DNA from: Cucumis sativus
Taxonomy: Eukaryota > Streptophyta > Magnoliopsida > Cucurbitales > Cucurbitaceae
NCBI RefSeq assembly: GCF_000004075.3
Contig: NC_026657.2
Span: 3,782,001 to 3,846,000 of the forward strand
Direction: 5' to 3'
DNA: 64,000 nt
The notes under the pieces are model-generated. The model was given only the letters and a program-made list of their open reading frames with translations. It had not been told where the DNA came from and did not search any database. The position numbers and the translations under genes are program-made. This document shows positions 24,241-35,415 of this stretch, piece after piece (position 1 is the first letter of the stretch; each line of letters opens with the position of its first letter).

Positions 24241-24816
24241 TTTTTCAGTCGGCACTTTTTATTGCCCTTTCTCCTTTCTGGGGTCTCGCAAATCACTGAC
24301 CCCATTTGTTTTCCTTCACACACTTTGCCTTCCCTATTGCTCTACCATCAAGAAAGATATTGATCCCTTTTCTTCTCTTCTGTTCTTGTTGAAAACTTTT
24401 TGTTTCAGAGTCAAAGAAATATTCTCACATCAAAAGTAACAGGAACCCACCATTTTCTTTGCGGATTTTGGTCTCCTGTTGGTATGAAACTCTGGGTTTG
24501 CTTTGTTTTTGTGTTTTGTTTCTGGGTTTGGATTGGTTTATGGTGTTTGCAGTGGATTGAAGTTGGTGATGTTACGAATGTGATTGTTTTGAGTTGTTGT
24601 TGGTTGTGGTTGTTCTGTTTTTATGATCTTTCGTTTGTGATTCTTCGAGGAATTTGTTGAGTTTTGAGTTTTCGTAATGGGTTTGGTTTCTTTTTGTGTT
24701 ATTATTATTGGTGGATTGTTGATTATTGTCTTCTAACGTTTTCGTGTTTGTTTCCGATTTCAATTCGATGTTTTCTTTTGTAGGATTGATTGTCTCCACA
24801 TTTAAGATCTGTGGAG

Positions 24817-27800
24817 ATGTCTGGTTTTGAAGGCGTTTTAGTTTCTGACCAATGGCTTCAAAGTCAGTTCACTCAAGTGGAGCTTCGAAGCCTCAAATCT
24901 AGAGTAAGTATTTGGGGAATTGTCCTCTTTCAACGTTCTTGGCATTCGATTAATTGCCTTTGAAAATGTTCTATTGATGTTCAATTTGTGATGCAATGCA
25001 CGTTTTGTTGTAGTTTATATCGGCCAAAAATCAGAATGGAAAAGTAACGACCGGAGATTTGCCACATATAATGATGAAATTGAAGGCATTTAAGGAAAGG
25101 CATAGTGAAGAGGAGATCAGGGGAATATTGAGCGAGTCAGATCCTCAGTTGAGTGATGAGATTGATTTTGAATCCTTTCTCAGGGCAAGTCTATTCTCTG
25201 TTTATATCCTCTTTCTTTTTCTTTTCTTTTTTCTGAAACATACATTTGAATGGTATTGCATGATTTGGGTTTATTATTTTTGTTGTTCTCGAGTTAGAAT
25301 GGTGAATTTGCATTTGGTCCTGGTTGGATTCAGTAAGGAATTTGAGAATTTATTTAAATGCTAATATGTTTGATTATTGAAACGTGCAGGCATATTTAAA
25401 TGTGCACGGTCGATCAGCTGAAAAAGTGGGTGGTGCAAATAACTCTTCATCATTTCTCAAGGCCAGCACAACCACCCTTCTTCATACAATCAGTGAATCA
25501 GAGAAATCACTCTATGTGGCTCACATAAATAGCTATCTTCGGGATGATCCGTTTTTAAAGAATTATCTCCCGATGGACCCATATTCAAATGATTTGTTTA
25601 ATCTTGCTAAAGATGGAGTTCTTCTCTGGTATTTGTGTAGGGGTTGCTGTGCTCTGTTTTATAGAACCTTAAAAAGAATCTCCCTTCTCCTGCAGTGGCA
25701 CTGACCTATTTCCATGACAATGCAGTAAACTTATTAACGTTGCTGTCCCTGGGACAATTGATGAACGAGCAATCAATACCAAAAGAGTTCTCAACCCCTG
25801 GGAGAGAAATGAAAACCATACCCTATGCCTCAATTCTGCCAAAGCAATTGGCTGCACAGTGGTTAATATCGGCACACAGGACTTGGTTGAAGGACGAGTA
25901 TGTTATATACCCATCACCTTTATTGTTAACGTTGTAGTGTATTATGATTGCCACAAAAGCTTGACCAAAAGTTCATTTCTTGCAGCCACATCTGATCGTG
26001 GGATTGATTTCACAAATTATAAAGGTTTTTTCATTACATTTGGAAAATTGTACAAGCTTCTGGTTTCAGAAGTGATTTAAATGGCCCATGTCTTGTTTCA
26101 TTGATTTGGCTTGTTGTGGAAACTTCAGATCCAACTATTGGCCGATCTTAACCTGAGGAAGACGCCTCAACTCTTGGAACTGGTTCAGGATAGTGGGGTA
26201 ATGGGCATAGATTTGTCTTGTGACATTATGTTGAAATCTAATTATCAATTCTGTAGCATCACCCTTTACCATGTGCTTTCCAGGATATTGAGGAGCTTAT
26301 TAATTTGCCTCCGGAGAAGATTCTGTTAAAATGGATGAATTTCCACCTTCAAAAAGCAGGATACAAGAAAACTGTTTCAAATTTCTCATCTGATCTTAAG
26401 GTATGGCTGTATTGCTCACATCACTAGTTTGATATGCATTCCTAATTGGTGGTAGTAGTTTTGTACTTTGTTTTATAAACACCAATAGCTTTTTACAACT
26501 TTTTAAGATGGAGATTTGAGAGCCGGAACTGAAATAATGGAATTATTCTCTGTTTCAGCATTTCTCATCCTAATTTGTTCCTTTATTTTTCTCCAATTCT
26601 TTTACAGTTCGATTTGATTTTTTATAGCATTTGGCATTGTAGTGATTGTAATATCTAGTGATTAGACTTCTGATTGGACTTCTGAGCACATCATGCAGGA
26701 TGGAGAGGCTTATGCTTACCTGCTTAATGTTCTTGCTCCCGAGCACTGTAATCCATCCACGTTAGCCGCTAAGGATCCTAGTGAAAGGGCAAAACTTGTA
26801 CTTGAACATGCAGAAAGAATGGAATGTAAAAGTTATTTGACTCCAAAAGATATTGTTGAGGGCTCATCCACTTTGAACCTTGCTTTTGTGGCACAAATAT
26901 TTCACCAACGGTAATATCATAAGTCTTAGTAGGTTCTTTGTTGCTTTCGATATTTTTGTCTGCTCTGGATTTTATTCTAATTAATACATTCTCTTTGATC
27001 CTGACTTATATAGGTAATTAAAAAATTGAGGAAAATATGGTGAATACTGTTATCACGTCTTAATAAATGAAATGAAAGAAGAAAAAAAGAAAAAGAAAAA
27101 TATAGCAGAGCATTTTTCATCATTGTTTCTTTTTTCTCTCTTGAAATTGGAGTTTCAGTTTTATCATTGATACAGTTCAGTTATGGGCTTTTTTGTATGC
27201 ATCGATTTGTCTTTACTTTTAATTGGATTGTAGATAAAGTTTCAAGTTCAACACTCCCATTTCCCTGTCTATTTTATGCTAGTTTTATTGAAAGGTTTGT
27301 CCGTTTTGTCTTGCAGGAGTGGTTTTGCAGTAGATGGAAAAAAGGTAGCATATGCAGAGATGATGGCAGACGATGTACTAACTTCTAGAGAAGAAAGATG
27401 CTTCCGGCTCTGGATTAATAGTCTTGGCATTGTTTCTTATGTTAATAATGTATTCGAGGATGTCAGAAATGGGTAAGAATGCCATGGGGCAATACCCCAG
27501 TTTATACTTGTTTTTTATGATTATTTTTATCTTGTGGGAAGTATTAAACCACCAATTCATCCAAAAGCTTAAGCTTGTGGTTGAAGGCAAATTTAATTAT
27601 ATATCACCAACACAGGAAGTATTAGTATGATTTGAGAGAAAAGAGAAAAAACTTCACAAAATTCTGTTCGTTATTTGTTTGTGCTACTTTGCATATTATA
27701 CCTCCTCCTTTCTATAGGTGCTCTCAATAATTTGATTTTGTAATCATGTGCAGATGGATACTGCTAGAAGTGCTTGACAAAGTTTCTCCAGGTTCAGTTA

Positions 27801-29459
27801 ACTGGAAGCATGCATCAAAACCTCCCATCAAGATGCCCTTCAAAAAAGTTGAAAATTGCAATCAGGTTGTTCGGATAGGGAAGCAGTTGAAATTTTCATT
27901 GGTTAATGTGGCTGGAAATGACATCGTACAAGCAAACAAGAAGCTCATCCTTGGTAATCCTCTGTCATGCATTTGTCAGTGGGATTTCAAAATCTTTTCA
28001 TACCTTCCTGGCTCAAACATCAATTGTGTAGCTCTAATCCTCCTATTGCCGACTGGTTTGAATGAATTTTTGCGAAAATACTTTTTGATCTATATCTAAT
28101 ATCCTTTTTACAATTCTTCATAAAGTTGGTTGGTTAAGTTGGAAGGTTATCCCCGTTCCTACAAACCGAAGTAGTTTGGAATTTACCATATTTAAATCCC
28201 AATTAGGCGGTATGATTTGACTTTAGACAGTTGACTCCAAAATGTGTTGGTTGAACCCACGTCTTTAATTGACATTACACAAGTTAACAGTTGGATGCTT
28301 TTGTAAGCATCCTTTTTTTCCTTCCTTGAAAATCTTCTTAAATTGACTTTTAATTTCAACTTCACTTTCTCCACTTGGATACGATTTTGATGTTATGTAA
28401 CATAAAATATTGGTCTTCCAACCTATACTGTGAAGAGTTTTTTCAAACCTTCATTTTAGTGATTTTTCTTTTATTGTTTCTCAAGTGTCCATGGTATGAT
28501 TATGATGCCTAATACTTTCTCGTCGTGCATTTCAGCTTTCTTATGGCAGTTAATGAGATTCAATATTCTCCAACTCTTAAAGAATCTAAGATCTTACTCT
28601 CAAGTAAAAGAGATGACAGATGGTGACATCCTGAGGTGGGCGAACTACAAAGTGAAGGGCACTGGAAGGTCTTCTCAAATTGATAGTTTTCGGGTACGAA
28701 GAAGCAAAAGCACGCTATATTTCCTGCTTCAATTTTATTTAGAAGTCAATAATGTTTGTAACTTGGAAATTGTTTTCAATTTCAGGATAAGAGATTGTCA
28801 AATGGAATATTCTTCTTTGAACTTCTAACTGCTGTAGAACCTAGAGTGGTGAATTGGAACCTTGTTACCAACGGTGAAAATGGTACATTTCATTGTCACT
28901 TGTTTAACTCTACTTGTGTTCTTGTATTTGAACTTCTCTTTTATCTCCTCAATTCCACTCTTGTTGTACTAATCCTTTACTCTTTAATCTGGAATAACAG
29001 ATGATGAAAAGAGGCTAAATGCTACATACATTATAAGTGTTGCACGAAAGCTGGGTTGTTCGATATTTTTGTTACCTGAGGACATCATAGAGGTAAGATC
29101 CAACTTCGATCGGATTAGGTTATTTTATGTGTTGAGAGAGGATGTGAGCTGATCCGCCTGGCATGTCTCATGATTATGGCTATTTGTGTTTCATGTTGTG
29201 GCAGGTGAATCCAAAAATGATCCTCACATTAACTGCAAGCATTATGTACTGGAGCCTTCAACAGCCTGTTGATGAAATAGACATCTCTCCTTCTCCCGCC
29301 ACAGCAAGTACTATCACAGATAGATCAACTACCTCGTCCATCAATGGTGAGGACGAGAGCTCCTCTCTCTGTGGCGAAGTTTTGAATTTAAGCTTAGACG
29401 ATACTGCCTCTGATACCACAGTCTCCTCTGTGATTGAGAATGAAAGGGATCTCATATGA
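24817..29459 (+). CDS. Fimbrin (plastin) actin-bundling protein, 687 aa, 14 exons
   Basis: Cross-links actin filaments through paired actin-binding domains made of four calponin-homology (CH) domains. Exons: 24817-24903, 25014-25184, 25390-25628, 25726-25897, 25986-26024, 26129-26197, 26284-26400, 26699-26910, 27317-27472, 27754-27953, 28536-28693, 28786-28882, 29001-29092, 29205-29459. All are in phase. Intron 2 is GC-AG (AGG|GCAAGT), the rest GT-AG. N-terminus [20 protein letters not shown] and blocks such as [27 protein letters not shown] and PEDIIEVN are fimbrin-typical. The C-terminal 60 residues are Ser/Thr/Asp/Glu-rich and variable, as in plant fimbrins. Length is usual (about 650-710). 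A 5' UTR intron ending at the TTTTTGTAG before 24784 is likely. FIM1 versus FIM5 orthology not resolved. Confidence 0.94.
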
Positions 29460-29959
29460 CCAACAAGACACGGGCGATTCGATTATGGTGCTAGAATCTT
29501 TCTGGCAACAAAAATACATCAACTGGAAAATAAGAAAGCAAATTTTTATGCTGTTCCAAGTGTGGTTAATATATCTGCTCAGATAGAATCCACAACAAAC
29601 GCAAGCTTCTGATAAAGAAACACTCCTGTGAAGAAAACAATAAAATGAAAAGAAGAAAAAGGTTAGAACACTAAATCAGCAAATTTTATGATCCTTCCAA
29701 AGGCAAGAGGTGGAAGGGTTGAAGATCAATAATGGGTTGAGTCCCAAATTTTTCTTGAACTTGTTTTTCTTCAATGTAGATAAAAGAAAAAGTTGGGTAT
29801 TGGGAAAGTAATGTTGTTGATATATGACCAATTAGGTTAGTTTTATATTTTGTAATATTGGTAGTTTATACCCTGGTGTTAGTTTCATTTCATTGTGGTT
29901 GCCTCTTCAAATTTGAATCTTTATGGGAAGTCCATTCTTTACTATTGAAAATTAACTTG

Positions 29960-30105
29960 TGCTATTGGAGATATAGTCACTCACTAACAAAAGGTCATGG
30001 ATTAATCCATGGGGCCAATTACTCATAAATTAATTTCCTTTGAGTTTCTTTGAAACACTCAAATAATATGATCCAGACTAGTGTAAATGTAAGTTGATCA
30101 CTCTC
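29960..30105 (+). mobile_element. Truncated tRNA-derived SINE fragment
   Basis: AAGGTCATGGATTAATCCATGG and what follows (AATTAATTTCCTTTGAGTTTC, ACACTCAAA) match the copy at 63644-63790 piece by piece. The 5' A-box part is diverged and the 3' end is missing. It resembles the Au-like SINEs of dicots; family name from memory. Confidence 0.55.
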
Positions 30106-30219
30106 AAATATGAAAGTACCACATGAGTTATGATTTTAAAGTTAGGGGGTGTTGTATATTGATTTGAAGTTAGAGGGTGTTGCATTTGATGGAAAGCATA
30201 TTTTGATTTTTTAAGGTGC

Positions 30220-30234
30220 GGGGGGGGCGGGGGG
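30220..30234 (+). repeat. G-run (G8-C-G6)
   Basis: Fourteen of fifteen bases are G, in DNA that is otherwise strongly AT-rich. Two G tracts only, so an intramolecular quadruplex is possible but not assured. Confidence 0.9.
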
Positions 30235-30764
30235 AATCATTATGTGAAAACAAGAATGATCAAATTGTTAGGTTGCATGAGGACATAGGAGATTAAGTGA
30301 ATGCCACTAGCCTAAGAAGCTACAGTAATAAATTCAGTATCTGTTAAGAATGTCAAAATGGTGACAGTTGCATCTATTACTAATAAAAATTGGACATTGT
30401 TAACAATGTTTTCTTCTTTAATAGAGAAAGAACGCTAAAAATTTCTCAAGAATAAAGTCTGAACGATGAAAAGGTAACTTTTATGCACCGAAAAAGGCAT
30501 CCCACAAATGGTTTGAATAATTGTATAATAGCTTTCAAACATTAGAACTGTTCATAATGATTTAAGCAAAAAAATTGTTTTCTTTCCAAAATTGCATTTT
30601 CATTTAAATTTTTTTTTCTAAAAACTCCTTAACATAAAAACATACATGTGTTTGGCTATTTTTTTTTCAAAAATGTTTTTAGATAAAAAAAATTGTTTGA
30701 TCTATTATGTACTAAAAGTGTTTTTATGATTTCAAATTATGGTAAAAGAATTTGTCTATGGAGA

Positions 30765-31785
30765 TTTTGATAGAAGTTGGCTAACAATCATCGAGGATGA
30801 TGGTTGGAGGTGGTCGACAATGGTCGCTGTAAAACGATAACCTTGTGCTGAAGGCATTGGTCATTAAAGGTTAGTCGACAACAATCATCGAAAAATTGTT
30901 GTTGGCAGTTCATCGATAATAAGCACCAATAAACAGTCTATGAAAGGTCATCAACAACAATCAATGAAAGTTAGCCGATACTGCTCACTAGAAAACGGTC
31001 AACGAAAGTTAGCCAGCAACAATTACTAGAAAACATTCAACGGAAGTTAGCCGACATTTGCTCATTGAAAAACAATTGATGAAAACTGGCCAACAACGAT
31101 CATCAAAAAATGGTTGACGAAATTTGACCAACAATAGTCACTAAAAAACAGTCGAAAGCTTCACTGCGATAATTGTTGAAAAGCAGTCATCGAAGGTTGG
31201 TCAATAGCGGTTGCAGAAAAACAGTATACATAAGTTGACCACCATTAGTCAACAAAAAAAAGATGATCAAAAGTTCGTTGGTCAGTGGTTGGTGGTGTGC
31301 TAACGACAATCACTAGAAAATAATCCTTAAAATGTCGTGGAAATTTTTTTAACGGTTGTCATAAAGTAGTCATCAAAAGGTGGGGATAAAAGAATGTGAG
31401 TGGCAGTCATTGATAAATGATTGTCAAAAGTTGTCATGTGGTGGATATTGAAAAACATTCTTCAAATGTTGATAGACAATGGTTGTCGACAAGAAATTAT
31501 CAAAGGTTGGCTAAAAACGATCATCGAGAAAATAGTAGGCAAAAGTTTACTGTTTGCGATCTACAAAAAACAATAACTAGAAAATTGTGAATGGAGGTTC
31601 ACTGGCGATGGCCAATGGTGGTTGGTAATTGTAAAGCGATGATCACTCGAAGTTTAACTAACAACGATTGTCAGAAAAGCGGTTGTGGAAAAATTAGTAG
31701 ACAAAATTTGTCCATGATCGTGTGAAAAATGGTGTTATCAACAACAGTCGATGCAAATGGTTATCAAACATTGGTCAATGAGTAT
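30765..31785. repeat. Degenerate minisatellite, about 38-bp period, about 25 copies
   Basis: The unit is close to GAAAGTTAGCCGACAACAATCACTAGAAAACAGTCAAC. The clearest copies begin at 30966, 31004, 31042, 31081 and 31119 (periods 38-39 bp), and copies towards both ends are increasingly diverged. It lies between the fimbrin 3' end and SR gene A. No frame survives across it. Confidence 0.8.
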
Positions 31786-32511
31786 AACTAAAGGTGATGG
31801 TAAGGATATTTCATACAAATTGGAGAAATTAATCATTAAACCCTCACAATTAAATTCATTTTATCAAAAACAAAACATGTTATTTTATAAATTTATTTTC
31901 TTAAAACACATTTTAGATGGTTGCCATACACAATCAAATTGTATTTTGGACTATAAAGTAGTTGCGGTTTTTGTATGGGAAGGAAAATCCCTAAAACAGG
32001 TTTGGACGATGTGAAACGTTAATATACACTTCTTATCTTGCCTTTCAGAATTCAGCCCATATATCGTTTGATGGAGGTGGTTCATGCCTAATTTTCATAA
32101 GAGAACCAACCACAAACAAACATACTAATAAGTTTTTTTAGTATTATTATAATTACTTTTTAAAGTACATACCAAGTTTCAAATGCCAAATATCTTCGAT
32201 GGGGATATCAATAGCTTTTGTAAACATATCTTCCTTATATTTATGATGCAATATAATAGGGATATTTGGGGTCATTCCCCTTCATTGTTGGAGAGATTTT
32301 AGCTTTTCCAATTTTGATTGCCAACTTCAACCAAACAATACCTACTTAAGCATATGCATAGAATATAGCTAAGAAGCTGAAGCACAAATGTATTTGGAAA
32401 TAACAAAACATTTGTCCTTAGAATACATGTTCGCCACTGACACTGATTATACAACTAAACAAACTCTTTGAAGCAGTTTGAAATCATCATTTCTCAATTC
32501 CTAGATCCTCG

Positions 32512-35078
32512 TCATTCCTCTGCTTGAGGTGAACGGCTGCAACACACCATACAACACAAACGAGATAAATTGTAATTGTAAGAAAAACCAATAGTAATAA
32601 TAATAAAACGGATTCAATGTGCAAACCTGCCATATCCCCGACGCTTCGGGCTCTGGGTGCCACCATAATTGGGGCTCTCACCAGGTTCAGGTATCGTGGT
32701 CTGCTGCTGATCATGGCCATGATCATGACCATTGTCAGGGTTTGACGACCTCTCTCTATCACGAGGACTGTAGCTAGTACCACGTCCATCAGGACTCCCC
32801 TTCTCCCTCCCTCTCCCATAAGGACTAGGACTTCGGTTGGGGACTCGGTCATCATTTGGTCTTTCCCTCTGATGGGAAGGTCTATGGCTGGGAGTCCTAA
32901 CATGGTCGCTTGATCTCTCTCTCTCCCTCCTATAAGGACTATGATTGGGACTACGACCTCGACCATAATCAGGAGAACCCCTCTCCCTCTCTCTCTGGTA
33001 AGGACTTGGACTACGACGGCTACCATAATCAGGACTAGCTCTTTGTCTCCTATATGGACTGCGGCTAATACCATTTCCGTAATCAGGGCTTCCTCGCTCT
33101 CTTCTATAGGGACTTGAGGATCGCCTTTTTCTATCGGGAGACCTATCACGATTCCTATCAGGACTATATCCATTTCTCTTATCATCATCATCTCTAACAG
33201 CATATTCCACTGAAATCACTCGATCCATCAATTTGCTGTAAACAATAATAATAGTTCAAGGCATAACAATAACTGATCAAGTACATAATGGCCTATAATA
33301 AACAAGAGCAAATAACAATGTACATTTTCCTTCAGATGGTCTCAGTGCGTCAGGGGCAAAGGGAGATTAATTAATCAACCTTCAATAAATGACCCTACTA
33401 CACAGCATTAATTTTTTATTCAATTCAACAAAGAAAAGCTCACACTCACCTCATGTTTGTCAGCTCCAATGCTCTAGTGGCATCCTCCTGCAATTCATAC
33501 TGGACAAATGCAAAATTTCTTCGAATCCTTACACTCAATATCTTACCATAAGGATCAAAGTGCCTCTCTAAATCCCTTGTCCTAGTATGATATGGGTCAA
33601 AGTTGATAACAAACAAAGTCTTTGAAGGTCTTGTATTAGTCGAGGATCTCCTCGAACCTCCTCCTCCTCCACCTCCACCACCACCACCACCTCCACCTGG
33701 ACCTGGTCTTCTAATCCCACGTTCTTGCTACAAAGCAAAAGAATGATTGATCGAGGAACATTTTGAAGTTACAGTAACTACAATCAAATAAAATTTCCAC
33801 AAAGGGATTGAAAGTTAAAAGTCCATTGGGAGTTACAGAATATCAAAGTATATTACTTTGGTCCACTCAACACGTAGTCTACGACCCTTTCGACCAAATT
33901 CTCGCCGATCAAGTGCACGAATGGCATCCTCAGCATCTCTCTCATCCTCCATATAAATAAAAGCAAAACCTGTAAACCAATCAAACAGAACAAAAAATAT
34001 ATAATTATGGTATCTGTGAGACACGAAATTAAGGAATTCCTCGAAATGAACTATTAATTTTCTCTCTAATAATATTCAACAAAACACAAAATCTTACCAT
34101 AAGAAAGAAATATTCGCAACCTTCGTGAAATCTATAAACTAAGTTATCAGTGAATTAAGCAACAGACCTTGTGTATGAACTAAGTGATGTCAAGGAGCAA
34201 TAATCCAAAACAGGATGTCTCATGGTAGGTCTACAAATAGAAAGTGCCTTCTCGAATATTCTGCAGCCTCAGCTGAGGTTGACAATGTTTCAACCTTGAA
34301 AAAATGTATGGATTGTAGGCATGCAAAAGTCATGAGGAATGGAAACTGGAAAGCAAAGTGTCGGAGGAAAATGTAAGATGGCGGTGCCATTTGAGGATCG
34401 CTATGAATCTTCTTGGAAACAAGACAAAGCTTGTCCTAGGCGGAACACTCAATTCTGAAGAGCCATCTTTATCCAAGAGGATTATGAAATATGCGAAGAA
34501 AATCCTGCACCAAAGAAAATTCTGGCCAAGGTGGTTTAGGATTTAAAAAACATCCTTTTTTTTTTCTCAAATAATTTTTTAGAACCCCCCATCAAAAATC
34601 CAACAAAATTCAGGTTCTACGGTTTTTTCATATGCTGGATGATGCAGAATCGTACTGCAAGGCACCAAATGCGATGAGAACAACCTCTACTTTGGGGGAA
34701 TTACCAACAGTTGAATTGCCTTGCCAACGTTGTATCCAACAGTTTCTTGGTGGATCGTGAGTAACTTCGCCAGTTCAGTATATCGCATAGATTCAAAATT
34801 TGCAAGTGGCTCGTAACAACATGATACAAATTATACAAACTTTAAAATGAATTCACAAATCATAACACAAACGTCCTATGTTGTGTTTCTAATATATGTC
34901 TGATAAATTTCTCATCAAAAATAAAAAAGGAATCCAAACACACAAAAAAAAATGCTACAGATAGAAGCTCACCAGATTTCATATCTACTCTATCAACTTT
35001 TCCGTATCGACTAAACAGCCTTTCCAAATCAGGCTGGCGAGCATCATACTCGAAGTTTCCACAAAAAATCGGCTTCAT
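32512..35078 (-). CDS. SR splicing factor, RS40/RS41-like, 376 aa (tandem copy A)
   Basis: Nuclear serine/arginine-rich pre-mRNA splicing factor of the plant-specific RS subfamily. Exons (minus): 34973-35078, 33857-33969, 33450-33727, 32627-33235, 32512-32536; 1131 bp, GT-AG. RRM1 is residues 1-73 ([25 protein letters not shown]). The linker has 14 consecutive Gly encoded by GGT/GGA repeats. RRM2 follows ([31 protein letters not shown]), then an RS domain with many SPYRRER and SPDYG units, ending SRSPQAEE*. Intron 1 of the coding part (33970-34972, inside RRM1) is about 1 kb and holds a block conserved with copy B. A non-coding first exon lies upstream (35272 onward). The linker and RS repeats are the main differences from copy B. 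Confidence 0.94.
33661..33707. repeat. Trinucleotide repeat coding for polyglycine
   Basis: CCT/CCA triplets on the plus strand read as GGA/GGT on the coding strand and encode the 14-Gly linker of SR copy A. Copy B has only GGGGGSGGG there. Confidence 0.85.
34168..34230 (-). other. Predicted premature-stop cassette exon in SR copy A
   Basis: Within the long intron, the minus strand shows TTTCTATTTGTAG|ACCTACC as acceptor and ACAAG|GTCTGT as donor, 63 bp apart. Both signals and the sequence between are conserved in copy B (40412-40472). Spliced after the first RRM1 exon (which ends in phase 1), the reading is D-L-P-stop. Long RRM1 introns that give stop-containing isoforms are known for plant RS-type SR genes. 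Use of this exact exon is a prediction. Confidence 0.5.
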
Positions 35079-35271
35079 ACTACCTGAACAGAAATCGGAA
35101 TAGAAAAATACAACAGTCAACACATCGCTCTCACAATACAAGGATAACAATAAAATAAACATTCAAATGCAACATCAGAGTTGAAGAAACCTAATTTCAA
35201 TTCATGAACAAGAAAACTATTTCAAACTAATCTTAAGAGCAAAGAGTATATGGAAAGAACTATGCACTTAC

Positions 35272-35415
35272 CGTTTCAAAGCAAATCGTGAAGTGTATGA
35301 GCAAGCTCCTTTCGGCTGTGAGTTTGAGGCTGCCGACGGAGATCGATTAACGCAGTGTGGATTGGCCGGAGAGGTAGCGAGAGGTACGGTATGCGGACTG
35401 CGGCTGTGGGGAAAA
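35272..35415 (-). other. 5' UTR exon of SR copy A
   Basis: The coding exon is preceded directly by an acceptor (TTCAG|GTAGTATG). The matching donor CG|GTAAGTGC lies at 35271, making 35272 to about 35415 a non-coding first exon. The upper limit is a guess from where GC-richer sequence stops. Confidence 0.55.

Noticed and set aside
31751-32014. 87-codon frame downstream of the minisatellite
   Set aside because: No homology recognised, AT-biased, no splice or promoter support.
32487-33203. 238-codon frame on the minus strand over the SR RS domain
   Set aside because: Shifted-frame shadow of the real RS-domain exon, which is in phase with the rest of the SR gene.
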